A DNA stretch of 64,000 nt from Marisediminitalea lipolytica (GTDB lineage Bacteria > Pseudomonadota > Gammaproteobacteria > Enterobacterales > Alteromonadaceae). Made by a program: the position numbers and the translations under genes. This document shows positions 9,014 through 17,612 of the stretch, in pieces. Location: the NCBI RefSeq assembly GCF_001758465.1, contig NZ_MJIC01000010.1, positions 124,001-188,000 on the forward strand, written 5' to 3'. Below the pieces are notes generated by a model that saw nothing but the letters and a program-made list of their open reading frames with translations, did no database searches and had not been told where the DNA came from. Each line of letters begins with the position of its first letter. Within the stretch, counting starts at the first letter, position 1.

Positions 9014-10380
9014 CACAAAGCGTAACGGATAAGGTTGTCATCGTCGATTAACAGCCGCGGAAACCTGGTTTTCTCAGGCTGATTCAGCAGTTGTAGTGGT
9101 CCAATCGCGTCTGTAATACGCCTTATAAATAACATATCCTGCATAGCCACAACATCGCCAGACGATTTTGTCGATAAATCGTGCAAGGCCTGGGCTGTGG
9201 CGCGGCTATCGTCAGCAACGTGAGTCAAACGATAATGCCAGATTTCCAGTGACTGGTGTTCGTTGGCCAGCTGGATAAATGGTGCGAGCAGACCCTGTTG
9301 TTCCAGCTGTTTCAAGGTTGCACACAACTTTACTGGCGTTTGATTGCTGGAAACTATGGTCATGCGCAACACAAAGGCTTCAGTGTTTTTTTCCAGTTCA
9401 GCCATGATTGCATGCAGGGCCGTTTTCCCCGGCAGCAGCTGAGCACGGGGTGTAGTGCTGCTTGCAGCTAAGTTGCTCTGAGTCAGCAGGGCCGTACCGG
9501 GCACCAGTTGTTCATTTTTGCGCTGCAGCAGTATGGGTATCCATGGCGAGTTTTGCACAATCCGGTCGCGGTCGAGCGCCTGCATGGCACGCTCAATTTC
9601 AAGCTCCCTGTCTAAGGGCATTCGCAGCATAACCCGATTCAGGTATTTAGCGATTTGTGGGTACCAGTATTTGTCCTTTTCCGCCAGGGATAAGGTCGTG
9701 TGATAACGCTGTGAGCTGGCATTGAAGTCGACACCAACAAAATTATAGTGAATAACCGCCGCCGAAAAACTCAGCCCCGGAATAGTCGGGAAATGCACGG
9801 GAATGTCAGTGGGTGTCGTAAATTTGGGTAATCGGGTACAGGCTATTGTAATTTGGCCAGCGCTTAGGGAGACCACCACTACGCTTCGCCCGTTTTGATA
9901 CGCTGGGCTGGTAATCGAAAAATTGGGCGTAATGGAAAGGTCGTCATTAAAACAAATATCCCGAAAAGACTGGGTCTGGACGGTAAATGCGTTGATAATC
10001 TTTTCTCGTAACTGCCGTTTCACCAATCCCTGATAGTGGTCAGAATTGGTTAACGACTCAAAAACACCCACGGTATACTGCTCCATGTAGCGAGCGGTTT
10101 CCCGGTTGAGAATTTCGGTGCCCACTTTATCCAGCGTCATTTCCACGCCAAAGTGTGAAAAACGTTTAACCGGAAACCGGGCAAATTCAGAATTGTCTGC
10201 CGGGGCGGTGGTTTGCGAGGTCAATCGAATAACTTCGTCTTTTATGATCTGACGTGATTTTGGGGTTAGCCGCGATGAAAACTTGTTTAATCCTTCCATC
10301 AGACGCCCTTGCTGATGATAGGGAATTAATGCGCGGATAACAGAGCGGTGCTTGTTTATGATTTCCTGTTCTGTACTCAT
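9013..10380 (-). CDS. PilZ-associated protein (proximal partner of a coupled pair)
   Basis: 455 residues, soluble, no signal peptide. I see no clean PilZ signature. A VVSLSAGQI stretch near residue 170 resembles the DxSxxG strand, and the overall make-up resembles the N-terminal half of large multi-PilZ proteins of Alteromonadales. It is followed without a gap by a true PilZ protein (TGATG junction). A role in c-di-GMP response is inferred from that neighbour. The alternative is that both genes are halves of an originally single polypeptide of about 780 residues. Confidence 0.7.
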   Translation of the reverse strand: MSTEQEIINKHRSVIRALIPYHQQGRLMEGLNKFSSRLTPKSRQIIKDEVIRLTSQTTAPADNSEFARFPVKRFSHFGVEMTLDKVGTEILNRETARYMEQYTVGVFESLTNSDHYQGLVKRQLREKIINAFTVQTQSFRDICFNDDLSITPNFSITSPAYQNGRSVVVVSLSAGQITIACTRLPKFTTPTDIPVHFPTIPGLSFSAAVIHYNFVGVDFNASSQRYHTTLSLAEKDKYWYPQIAKYLNRVMLRMPLDRELEIERAMQALDRDRIVQNSPWIPILLQRKNEQLVPGTALLTQSNLAASSTTPRAQLLPGKTALHAIMAELEKNTEAFVLRMTIVSSNQTPVKLCATLKQLEQQGLLAPFIQLANEHQSLEIWHYRLTHVADDSRATAQALHDLSTKSSGDVVAMQDMLFIRRITDAIGPLQLLNQPEKTRFPRLLIDDDNLIRYAL

Positions 10381-10492
10381 TGTTGTTTTTGTTGTTCTGA
10401 CAGTACATTACCTGAATAACAATTTAACATACAAATGGGCTAAAGCGAACGGGTTTTGCCGGCCGTGGACAATCGCTGCTGTTAACCCGTAT

Positions 10493-10834
10493 TTAACGGT
10501 AGAGTTCGGAGTTATCGACGAAGATAAGGTATTCTTCTATCAGGTTGTCTCGTATTTTAAATACATTACAAAAGGGAACGGTGAGAGTGCTGTTGTCCAG
10601 GCGGGTGTAGGTTACTGCACCATGACTGACTGCCCCGGCCGGCGTTTGCCAGGCTTCGTTTAATGTATGAGATATTGCAGAAATACTGTCAAAAAAGCCG
10701 CTTACCGCAGCTTTAATGGCCTCGCGGCCATGAACTGCCGGTGCATTGCCAAAACGAAAGGTGGCGTTTTCAGCTAAGAATGCAGCGAAAGAGTCGGCAT
10801 CCTGATTATCGATGGCCTGAAAAAGACTTTTCAT
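10493..10834 (-). CDS. SnoaL-like / NTF2-fold protein
   Basis: 113 residues with the typical small NTF2-like pattern: the N-terminal helix FQAIDNQDADSFAAFL, a FRFGNAPAVHGREAI turn, and C-terminal strands with FCNVFKIRDNLIEEYLIFVD. Members are often small enzymes or binding proteins acting on hydrophobic ligands. No catalytic residues can be assigned with confidence. It is a single gene transcribed toward the PilZ pair from a separate promoter region (10835-10957). Confidence 0.78.
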   Translation of the reverse strand: MKSLFQAIDNQDADSFAAFLAENATFRFGNAPAVHGREAIKAAVSGFFDSISAISHTLNEAWQTPAGAVSHGAVTYTRLDNSTLTVPFCNVFKIRDNLIEEYLIFVDNSELYR

Positions 10835-10957
10835 GGCGATATCCCTTGTTGATTGCGTGTTATGAACTGGCGTTACCCATCAAAAATGCATGAAACCATG
10901 TTGGTCGTGTTCTGACCAGTAAAAATGTCTTTTTTTACATACTGACGATGATATACA

Positions 10958-11551
10958 TCAGCAGTGTTCTGCCGGCGCACTATCAATGTTAATTAAACGG
11001 CCTTGTTCATCAAAGGACAGGGCGACAAATGTACCTTTCATCAGGGCCGGGTCAACACGTTGCAATGCGCGCAAATCATCAATCAATTCATGCGAAACGG
11101 TAATTTTCTGATTTTGACAATCAGTGAATAACCAGTCGCCATCAAGGCTGGCGAGCATCGCGGGGCGGGAATAGAACACATTCAGCGTGTTCAGTTGTTG
11201 GGTATATTCACGGGTATAAACAGTGAGTTTCTCGCGATAATCAGGCGAGTCATTAATCTCATCCTGATAGCCGTGGTATTCCACCTCAAGTGCAACAAAT
11301 TTGCTTTCCCCCGCCGGGGGAACAGGCGAGGTATAAATAGTTAATAACACCAGTAAGCAGCCCAGAGCGGCGGTTAAGGCCAGCCATTCACGCCCGGGTA
11401 AGCGGCCAGGGCGAACGAGTAAATACCACCAGTTGCTGCCGGTATCGTGATGTTCCGTCACTGCTCGTTTAATTCGCCCCGGTGCGGGATAACGTTGTTT
11501 GGCGGTTTGATAGGCTTGTTTTAGCGCATCGTTTTCGTCGTGCTCGTTCAT
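10958..11551 (-). CDS. Single-pass membrane protein, putative anti-sigma factor
   Basis: 197 residues: a polar N-terminal cytoplasmic part (1-53), one hydrophobic segment (about 55-74), then a periplasmic part rich in charged residues and ending in Cys. Its ATG overlaps the stop of the ECF sigma gene by 4 bases, so the two are translationally coupled, as sigma/anti-sigma pairs usually are. It lacks the HxxxCxxC zinc anti-sigma motif and I recognise no family domain. The anti-sigma role is therefore inferred from position and topology only. Confidence 0.65.
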   Translation of the reverse strand: MNEHDENDALKQAYQTAKQRYPAPGRIKRAVTEHHDTGSNWWYLLVRPGRLPGREWLALTAALGCLLVLLTIYTSPVPPAGESKFVALEVEYHGYQDEINDSPDYREKLTVYTREYTQQLNTLNVFYSRPAMLASLDGDWLFTDCQNQKITVSHELIDDLRALQRVDPALMKGTFVALSFDEQGRLINIDSAPAEHC

Positions 11552-12108
11552 GACTCTTTCCAGTGTTTCCTGAGGGTGTTGCGGGCATAGCGTAAGCGGG
11601 TTTTCACGGTTTCGACTGGCACTGAGCAAATGGTAGCGATATCCTGCAGACTAAAGCCTTCCTGTTGTAGCGAGAAGGCCTCCCGCTGGGCAAAGGGTAA
11701 TTGTTTGAGTAACTGATGAAAATCCGATGTATCAATGTTAGTCAGCAAGGGCGCGCCCAGCGTATCGGGATCAGTGTCGGCCTGCCAGCGCTTATTAGCT
11801 CTGAATTCATCGATCAACATGCGGTGACCAATGGTAAACAACCAGGCCTGAAAACGGCCTTTGTCCTGATAATCGTGGCAGGATTCAATAATTTTCAGCC
11901 AGACTTTCTGGGTAACATCTGCGGCAGTAATCGGATCGCTCATGACCAGTAAATAGTAATAAAGGTTATTACTGTGCTGGTCATAAAGTGCGCTCAGGGC
12001 TGCAGTATCGCCCGTTTGGCGATACTGCCTGAACAGCGACTCATTACAGTTTGTGGTACTTTCCCGCCTGAGAAACCCACGCAGAAAGCCTAGTTTAGCC
12101 ATACCCAC
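11548..12108 (-). CDS. ECF-type RNA polymerase sigma factor
   Basis: About 186 residues with sigma70 region 2 (LYDQHSNNLYYYLLVM then AADVTQKVWLKI) and region 4 (LPFAQREAFSLQQEG, then a helix-turn-helix through VPVETVKTRLRYARNTL). There is no region 3, as expected for ECF factors. GTG 12108 and ATG 12102 are both possible starts; an AGGGAG lies just upstream. It is the middle gene of a tonB-sigma-membrane protein operon, 9 bases after the tonB-like gene. The regulon is unknown. Confidence 0.9.
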   Translation of the reverse strand: MGMAKLGFLRGFLRRESTTNCNESLFRQYRQTGDTAALSALYDQHSNNLYYYLLVMSDPITAADVTQKVWLKIIESCHDYQDKGRFQAWLFTIGHRMLIDEFRANKRWQADTDPDTLGAPLLTNIDTSDFHQLLKQLPFAQREAFSLQQEGFSLQDIATICSVPVETVKTRLRYARNTLRKHWKES

Positions 12109-12117
12109 AAGCGCTCC

Positions 12118-12756
12118 CTACTGCTCCAGTTTGAACGTTAATACTACTTGTAACCCGGATTGCCCGACAGGTACACCATTTTCTATCTGCGGCTGATAAC
12201 GCCATTTTGCCAGCGCGCGGCGGGCTTCGCGGTCAAAGATGCGGGAAGGTTCGGCGTCGACGACTTTGATGTTTTCCACCGTCCCCTGAGGGCTTATATC
12301 AAAGGAAAGCTGAACCCAACCCTCTAATCCCTGGCGGGCGGCATCGGCCGGATAGCCAGGGTTTACTCTGACAATTGGACGGGCTGAGGCATTATTTTCC
12401 CGGCCCAGTTCGGTGTTTATGGTTAACTCATTTCCGGGTATAACCGGGTTTACATTTACACTTATTTCGGTCGGGCCTGGCTCAGACTCAATGGGTACGG
12501 GTAGGGAAGGCGGTTGCTCAATGGTTTTCTCCATCGGTTTGATGGGCTTTTTGATTTGGGTAACCGGCTCTTCAACGTGAAGCCGAAAATCATCAATAAT
12601 CACCGGGTCGTCAACCGGTGGTGCTTCGCTGTGTTGTTCAATTAATTTTGCCATAAGGACAAACAGACCAAATGTGACCAGTGCGCCAAGCAGGAGGTAA
12701 TTAAACGGACGCACGAAGTGGCTGACAGAAAACGTCGGATTGGCGGTAAGTTGCAT
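12118..12756 (-). CDS. TonB-family energy transducer
   Basis: 212 residues: a single membrane anchor (about 17-36), a Pro/Glu-rich periplasmic linker, and a C-terminal TonB domain (about 120-212) with YPADAARQGLEGWVQLSF and WRYQPQIENGVPV. TonB proteins transmit proton-motive force to outer-membrane receptors through ExbB/ExbD, but neither exbBD nor a receptor gene is nearby. I chose ATG 12756 because of the GGGAGT site 8 bases upstream and the absence of any in family members before it. It leads the ECF sigma operon. Confidence 0.9.
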   Translation of the reverse strand: MQLTANPTFSVSHFVRPFNYLLLGALVTFGLFVLMAKLIEQHSEAPPVDDPVIIDDFRLHVEEPVTQIKKPIKPMEKTIEQPPSLPVPIESEPGPTEISVNVNPVIPGNELTINTELGRENNASARPIVRVNPGYPADAARQGLEGWVQLSFDISPQGTVENIKVVDAEPSRIFDREARRALAKWRYQPQIENGVPVGQSGLQVVLTFKLEQ

Positions 12757-12951
12757 AATGTGTACTCCCTGGTTTTGGGTATAACGACCGGCGAGCACAA
12801 AAGGGGTGAATTATTTTTATAAAAATATGTTTTACAACTTTTTACCATTTTTTTGTTGCCTGCAGCAGGCTCATTAAGGATGCTGTTCATCAATCTGAGC
12901 AGTGCAGTCAGAATGTAGACAAGCACTACTAACTTAGCGGGAGGCGTGAAT

Positions 12952-13335
12952 ATGAATGGTAATAACGACCACCGGGCAGACTATTTTGGTTGCTACGGCC
13001 AGACTACAGAAGACGCGTTAGGTCAGTTACTCTGGGTGGTCGAGCAGGCACTTATGGCCCATGAATCCGGCGATTATCAGGCATTACGTGCCGTAATAAC
13101 AGACTCGCTGGCAGGCAAAATTACCCCGGCAGGTTTTCAGCGGGCTCACGAAACCCTTGCTCCAGAGCTTGGCCGGCAGGTGTCAAAGCGATTATTGGGG
13201 GCGCTTAACCGGGGGGGCAATCCCAGATTGCTGTTTGTCGCCCGCTATGAGGGTGCTCAGGATGACATCCTGATAAGCGTGACCTTTAGCAATCATACCT
13301 ATCCGCCATTAATTGATGAATTGTGGATAGAGTAA
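12952..13335 (+). CDS. Hypothetical small soluble protein
   Basis: 127 residues from the ATG at 12952, which has a GGGAGG site 7 bases upstream; a GTG at 12946 is too close to it. There is no signal peptide or membrane segment. It is helical in the first half and ends with strands (RLLFVARY, DILISVTFSN), a pattern that could be a small NTF2-like fold. I do not recognise the family. It is divergent from the tonB-ECF operon and shares its upstream region. Confidence 0.55.
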   Translation: MNGNNDHRADYFGCYGQTTEDALGQLLWVVEQALMAHESGDYQALRAVITDSLAGKITPAGFQRAHETLAPELGRQVSKRLLGALNRGGNPRLLFVARYEGAQDDILISVTFSNHTYPPLIDELWIE

Positions 13336-13398
13336 TCGCAAACCCGCAACGATGGCTGGTTCGAATCCTCCCCGAATGCCGCGCTGAGAGCATACTTA

Positions 13399-14106
13399 TC
13401 AGGATGGATTGGTATTATTTAATGCTTTTAACCGGTAGCCATTTCCCCGGATAGTGGCAATTTCAATTCCAGTAGCCTTTGGCAGTTTTTGCCTTAACCG
13501 GCTGATATAAACATCAACAATATTGGTTAACGGGTCTGTATTACTTTGCCATACCCGGCTTAAAATGCGCTCTCTGGTGACTACCTTATTTTGTGACTCA
13601 ACAAAATAGTTGAGCAGGTTAAACTCTATATTTGTTAACGAAAGCTCTTCCGTGCGCCCATTTTCAGTGATGCTGGCAAGCCTGGATTCCAGATCCAGCT
13701 CAAGGTTGGCAAATTGCAGCTTTTTCGCTTCAGCGTCCAGTGGCGCTCTGGGTCGTCGTCCCAGTGCATTGACCCTGGCGAGTAGTTCGTCAAAATCGAA
13801 AGGTTTACATAAGTAATCATCCGCGCCTTTATCCAACCCTTTCACTTTTTCACTGGTATCGTCGAGAGCGGTTAACAATAAAATCATCGGCGCGGGCGAG
13901 AGCTGCTTTAACGCCGGGAGAAGCGCTACGCTGTCATCGTTATCAAACATTCTGTCGAGCACCAGTAAATCCGGTTTTTCCCGTTTCACCCGATCCGGCA
14001 GGTTGTGAAGCGCGGTCTCTTTACTACATTCAAACCCTTCAGCACACAGCCCGCGGTAGAGGAAATTCACCAAAGAGACTTCATCGTCAGCAATCAATAT
14101 TTTCAT
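13399..14106 (-). CDS. OmpR/PhoB-family response regulator
   Basis: 235 residues. The receiver domain has the acidic pair Asp7/Asp8, phosphoacceptor Asp51, Thr79 and Lys101. A winged-helix DNA-binding domain follows, with the end sequence TIRGNGYRL typical of OmpR-like regulators. Its start overlaps the end of the histidine kinase gene by 4 bases, so it is the cognate partner. The targets are unknown. Confidence 0.95.
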   Translation of the reverse strand: MKILIADDEVSLVNFLYRGLCAEGFECSKETALHNLPDRVKREKPDLLVLDRMFDNDDSVALLPALKQLSPAPMILLLTALDDTSEKVKGLDKGADDYLCKPFDFDELLARVNALGRRPRAPLDAEAKKLQFANLELDLESRLASITENGRTEELSLTNIEFNLLNYFVESQNKVVTRERILSRVWQSNTDPLTNIVDVYISRLRQKLPKATGIEIATIRGNGYRLKALNNTNPS

Positions 14107-15662
14107 GATACAGCTTCCATTGGCAGGTAAATTTGAAAAGTCGTTCCTTCACCCAGAGTAGAATTGACCTGAATATCGCCATCGTGGGCTTCAACTATTG
14201 CTTTGGCAATTGCCAGGCCAAGGCCCAGCCCTTCTGATTTATGTTTAAACCGCACGAAACGTTCAAAAATGTGGTTGATATCCGATGGCGATATCCCTTC
14301 GCCAAAATCCTTTATTTCGATACAGAATCGGCTTTTTTCTTCTCTTGCAAACACTTTCACTGGCGATTGTGGGGGCGAGTACTTACAGGCGTTGTCCAGC
14401 AGGATCGCCACAACCTGTTTTATGCGCTGAGGGTCAAAATACAGTTTTATCATTTTAAGATCGTCTTCGATTTCAAGCGTAAACTGTCGTTCATCATGTA
14501 CTCGCTGCCACTGGCTGACCTGAAGTTGAATAAATTCACCGATTGGCTGACAACTCATGTCCAGCTGTAGCCTGCTCAGTTCCGCACGGGCCAGTAACAG
14601 AAGATCATCCACCAGGTCGCTCAGGTTCACGGCCTGAACCAGAATGGAGTTAAGCGTTTCCCGGTACACCGTTTCTGCAGCAGAGGGCTGGCGCAGTGTT
14701 ACCTGCGCTTCGCCACGAATAATGGTGAGGGGGGTTCGCAGTTCGTGCGATACATCGGCAAGAAACTGACGTCGCCGTGAGTCGATTTTGGTAAGTTGTT
14801 CGTTAACCTGGCTAATTTCGCGGGTACGTTGCTCTACTTCAAACTCCAGTTGCTTGCGGGATTGTTCAGCCTTGGATTCATGTTCGGCTAACTTGGATGC
14901 TAAGAGGTTGAGCGATTTCACCAACTGATAAAATTCACTGTCCAGTGTTTCAGGTAAGCGCTGCTGGTAGTCTCCTGCGGCAATTGCTTTGGTTCCGTTA
15001 TTTAAAATAGTCAGCGGCTGATACAGCTGATTAAACAACCAATAGCAAGCGAGGATAATGCAGGGCATGGCAAACAGGGCGACTCCAACCGCAAACCAGA
15101 TGATTGCAGTGTTAAGCGTTTCAATTTTTGCGTTAATTGCCGACACCACGTTACCCTGGCGGACCACAGCGGCATTGATCGCTTCACGAAATTCGTTATC
15201 AATCTTTACCTCAAGCAGGGTTTGCAAGCGATACTGTTGATCAAGAGGGGTGTTGGTATACGCTGCCGTAATCGCTTTAAATTCACTGATTATCGCGTTA
15301 ATGAGTGCGGCCAGTTCATCGGTATCCTCAACACTACCGGCGGTCATTTGGCTGCCTAGCGCTTGTCGTTGTTGTTGTTCAAGGGTGCGAATTTTATCGA
15401 GGGACTGAGCTATGAGAGCCTGTTTATTGCGAATAATGGCCTGATTAGCACTCTCGCCAAAAATAAGCTCGTCGGTGAGCTGCTTAAACATTCTGTAAGA
15501 AATACTACTCAGCTTTTGATGCTCTGCCAGAAGTGTCTGGGCGGTATTGCTCTGCTCCAGATTATTTTGTGTCAGATAAGCTGACACCGCTGTCGCACAA
15601 AGTGCAATCATCATAATGAGCCCGGAACTAATCCCAAACAGATAAATTTTTCGCTTATACAT
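14103..15662 (-). CDS. Membrane sensor histidine kinase
   Basis: 519 residues from the ATG at 15662 (MYKRKIYLFG). Layout: TM1 (about 8-29), a helical periplasmic sensor of about 150 residues, TM2 (about 185-209), HAMP, a short coiled coil, HisKA with phospho-His306 in DVSHELRTP, and a HATPase domain with the N box (LDNACKYSP) and the G boxes (DFGEGIS, GLGLGLAI). The signal sensed is not evident. It is coupled to the downstream OmpR-family regulator. Confidence 0.94.
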   Translation of the reverse strand: MYKRKIYLFGISSGLIMMIALCATAVSAYLTQNNLEQSNTAQTLLAEHQKLSSISYRMFKQLTDELIFGESANQAIIRNKQALIAQSLDKIRTLEQQQRQALGSQMTAGSVEDTDELAALINAIISEFKAITAAYTNTPLDQQYRLQTLLEVKIDNEFREAINAAVVRQGNVVSAINAKIETLNTAIIWFAVGVALFAMPCIILACYWLFNQLYQPLTILNNGTKAIAAGDYQQRLPETLDSEFYQLVKSLNLLASKLAEHESKAEQSRKQLEFEVEQRTREISQVNEQLTKIDSRRRQFLADVSHELRTPLTIIRGEAQVTLRQPSAAETVYRETLNSILVQAVNLSDLVDDLLLLARAELSRLQLDMSCQPIGEFIQLQVSQWQRVHDERQFTLEIEDDLKMIKLYFDPQRIKQVVAILLDNACKYSPPQSPVKVFAREEKSRFCIEIKDFGEGISPSDINHIFERFVRFKHKSEGLGLGLAIAKAIVEAHDGDIQVNSTLGEGTTFQIYLPMEAVS

Positions 15663-15860
15663 AAATGAAATGTGCAAATATTTAACAAGTTGTACGTTGC
15701 TTCCGAAGAAATGGCACATTTTAAACTATGCTTTGTGAACAAAATGTAAGTATTGGTCGTATTACGTTCGGTTTGGATGCCTGTTCGGGGCACAGCGGAG
15801 AAGCCCGAAATACGTTAAATGCCATTTTGATGCAGTGATTTTTAATTGGTGGAGTGAAGC

Positions 15861-17606
15861 ATGTTCTGGCAACAAAAAACTAACCAAGCTATTCAAGCCC
15901 TTGAACAAAGTATTATCGCCGTCGTCAGTATCGACGAAAAAAACAATGTGACCTTTTTTAATCAGGCCGCTGAGAAAATTTGGGGCTACCGTAAAAATGA
16001 AGTGGTTGGTAAAAATGTCGCCATGTTGTTGCCTCATGCGTTACGGGCGAATCACGATAGTTTTGTGAATCACCACCGCCAGACCGGACAGGATAAAATT
16101 GTTGGCAGCTCCAGAGACGTGCAACTGCAGCGTAAAGACGGCAGCAAATTATGGGTACAACTGTCACTGTCTAAAATTGTGCTTAACGGACAAATTCACT
16201 ACACCGCCTTTGTCCGTGATATTTCACAGGAAAGGGATTCCAGAGAAACCATGGCGCAAACCCTGGAGCAAGCCCTTGACGCTGTAGTCTGTATAGATGA
16301 ACACAATTGCGTGACCTTATTTAATGCGGCAGCAGAAACGTTGTGGGGATACGATCGTGAAGAAGTACTCGGGCAAAATGTAAAAATGCTGGTGCCACAG
16401 GCGATCCGGTCCAATCACGACAACTATGTCAATGCGAATCGTGAAACAGGACAGGATAAAATTGTTGGCACCAGCCGCGAGATAAAAATCGAACGCAAGG
16501 ATGGAAATGTACTTTGGGGGCAGTTATCGCTGTCGAAAGTAAGGCTGGAAAATAAAACACTGTATACCGCCTTCGTTAAGGATGTGACTCAGGAAGTCTT
16601 AATGCGGGAAGAGCGGGAAATGCTTTCCATGGTGGCCAACGAAACCGACAATTCTGTGGTTATTACCAACGCAGATGGTTTGATTGTTTATGTCAATAAA
16701 GGTTTCGAACGCCTTACCGGCTATTCGCTGGACGAAATAAAACACAAGAAGCCCGGCAGTTTTCTACAGGGGGCTGAAACATCCAAGGAAACCATCGCTC
16801 GTATTCGTCAGAACCTTCACGACCGAACACCATTTTATGACGAAATACTCAATTACACCAAAAGCGGTGAGCCGTACTGGGTGTCCTTATCCATTACCCC
16901 TATTCTGAACGAACAAGGCAGCGTTAAAAACTATATTTCGGTGCAGGCTAATATTACCGAGGTTAAGCAAATGGCACTGGATTTTACAAGAAAAATCAAC
17001 GCAATAGATAACTCTCTGGTGTTGATTGATATCGATAAGGATGGTCAGCTTAAAACCCCCAGTGATTTGCTGGCCGGTAAACTTGGTTCAAGGGCCACCC
17101 AACAAGAATTTGTTGATCACGTGTTGAATTCGCTGACGACTGAACAAAAAAATGAGCTACAGGGCAGCGGGAACATTAAATTACAGATCAATTTCGGGCA
17201 GGGGAATTTCCTTTTATCTCTTGATGCCGGTATTTGTGCCCTGAAGAATTTCAAAAATGAAATTACCCAGTATGTGTTATTTGGGATAGATATTACCGCC
17301 CGTCGAATAGCGGTTAACCAAACCCAGGAAGCGATGAAAGGCGTGTTAGGTGTCAGTCAGACCATCAGCAACATTATCGGCACGATTAATGGTATTTCCG
17401 AGCAAACTAATCTGCTGGCTCTGAATGCGGCAATAGAAGCGGCGAGGGCTGGTGAAGTGGGGCGTGGTTTTGCCGTGGTCGCCGATGAAGTCAGAAATCT
17501 GGCGTCACATTCACGGGATGCCAGCGATGAAATAGATAAGCTGGTTAAAGATACAGTTACGCGGATAGATGGACTCGCCGTAATGTTAGACAAAATCGAC
17601 CAGTAG
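15861..17606 (+). CDS. Soluble multi-PAS methyl-accepting receptor with FixL-like haem PAS domains
   Basis: 581 residues without membrane segments or HAMP. PAS1 (about 10-123) and PAS2 (about 133-245) are close duplicates. Both keep the His that binds haem in FixL (His65, His186, in NHDxxV) and an Arg 20 residues later (Arg85, Arg206) matching FixL Arg220. PAS3 (about 262-366) resembles LOV domains ([29 protein letters not shown]), but the photoactive Cys position reads KKPGSF, so no Cys. A degenerate fourth PAS may span 376-480. The C-terminus (485-581) is a chemoreceptor signalling tip with [19 protein letters not shown]. Architecture resembles BdlA/Aer-like cytoplasmic receptors. The GGAGTG site fits the ATG. 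Confidence 0.9.
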   Translation: MFWQQKTNQAIQALEQSIIAVVSIDEKNNVTFFNQAAEKIWGYRKNEVVGKNVAMLLPHALRANHDSFVNHHRQTGQDKIVGSSRDVQLQRKDGSKLWVQLSLSKIVLNGQIHYTAFVRDISQERDSRETMAQTLEQALDAVVCIDEHNCVTLFNAAAETLWGYDREEVLGQNVKMLVPQAIRSNHDNYVNANRETGQDKIVGTSREIKIERKDGNVLWGQLSLSKVRLENKTLYTAFVKDVTQEVLMREEREMLSMVANETDNSVVITNADGLIVYVNKGFERLTGYSLDEIKHKKPGSFLQGAETSKETIARIRQNLHDRTPFYDEILNYTKSGEPYWVSLSITPILNEQGSVKNYISVQANITEVKQMALDFTRKINAIDNSLVLIDIDKDGQLKTPSDLLAGKLGSRATQQEFVDHVLNSLTTEQKNELQGSGNIKLQINFGQGNFLLSLDAGICALKNFKNEITQYVLFGIDITARRIAVNQTQEAMKGVLGVSQTISNIIGTINGISEQTNLLALNAAIEAARAGEVGRGFAVVADEVRNLASHSRDASDEIDKLVKDTVTRIDGLAVMLDKIDQ

Positions 17607-17612
17607 AAAATC

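Noticed and set aside
10352..10663. 103-codon open frame on the plus strand
   Set aside because: It overlaps the antisense of the SnoaL-like gene and the start of the PilZ-associated gene. No family similarity and no ribosome binding site.
15861..17606. Ordinary transmembrane chemoreceptor
   Set aside because: There is no membrane segment or HAMP domain, so it is a cytoplasmic receptor.
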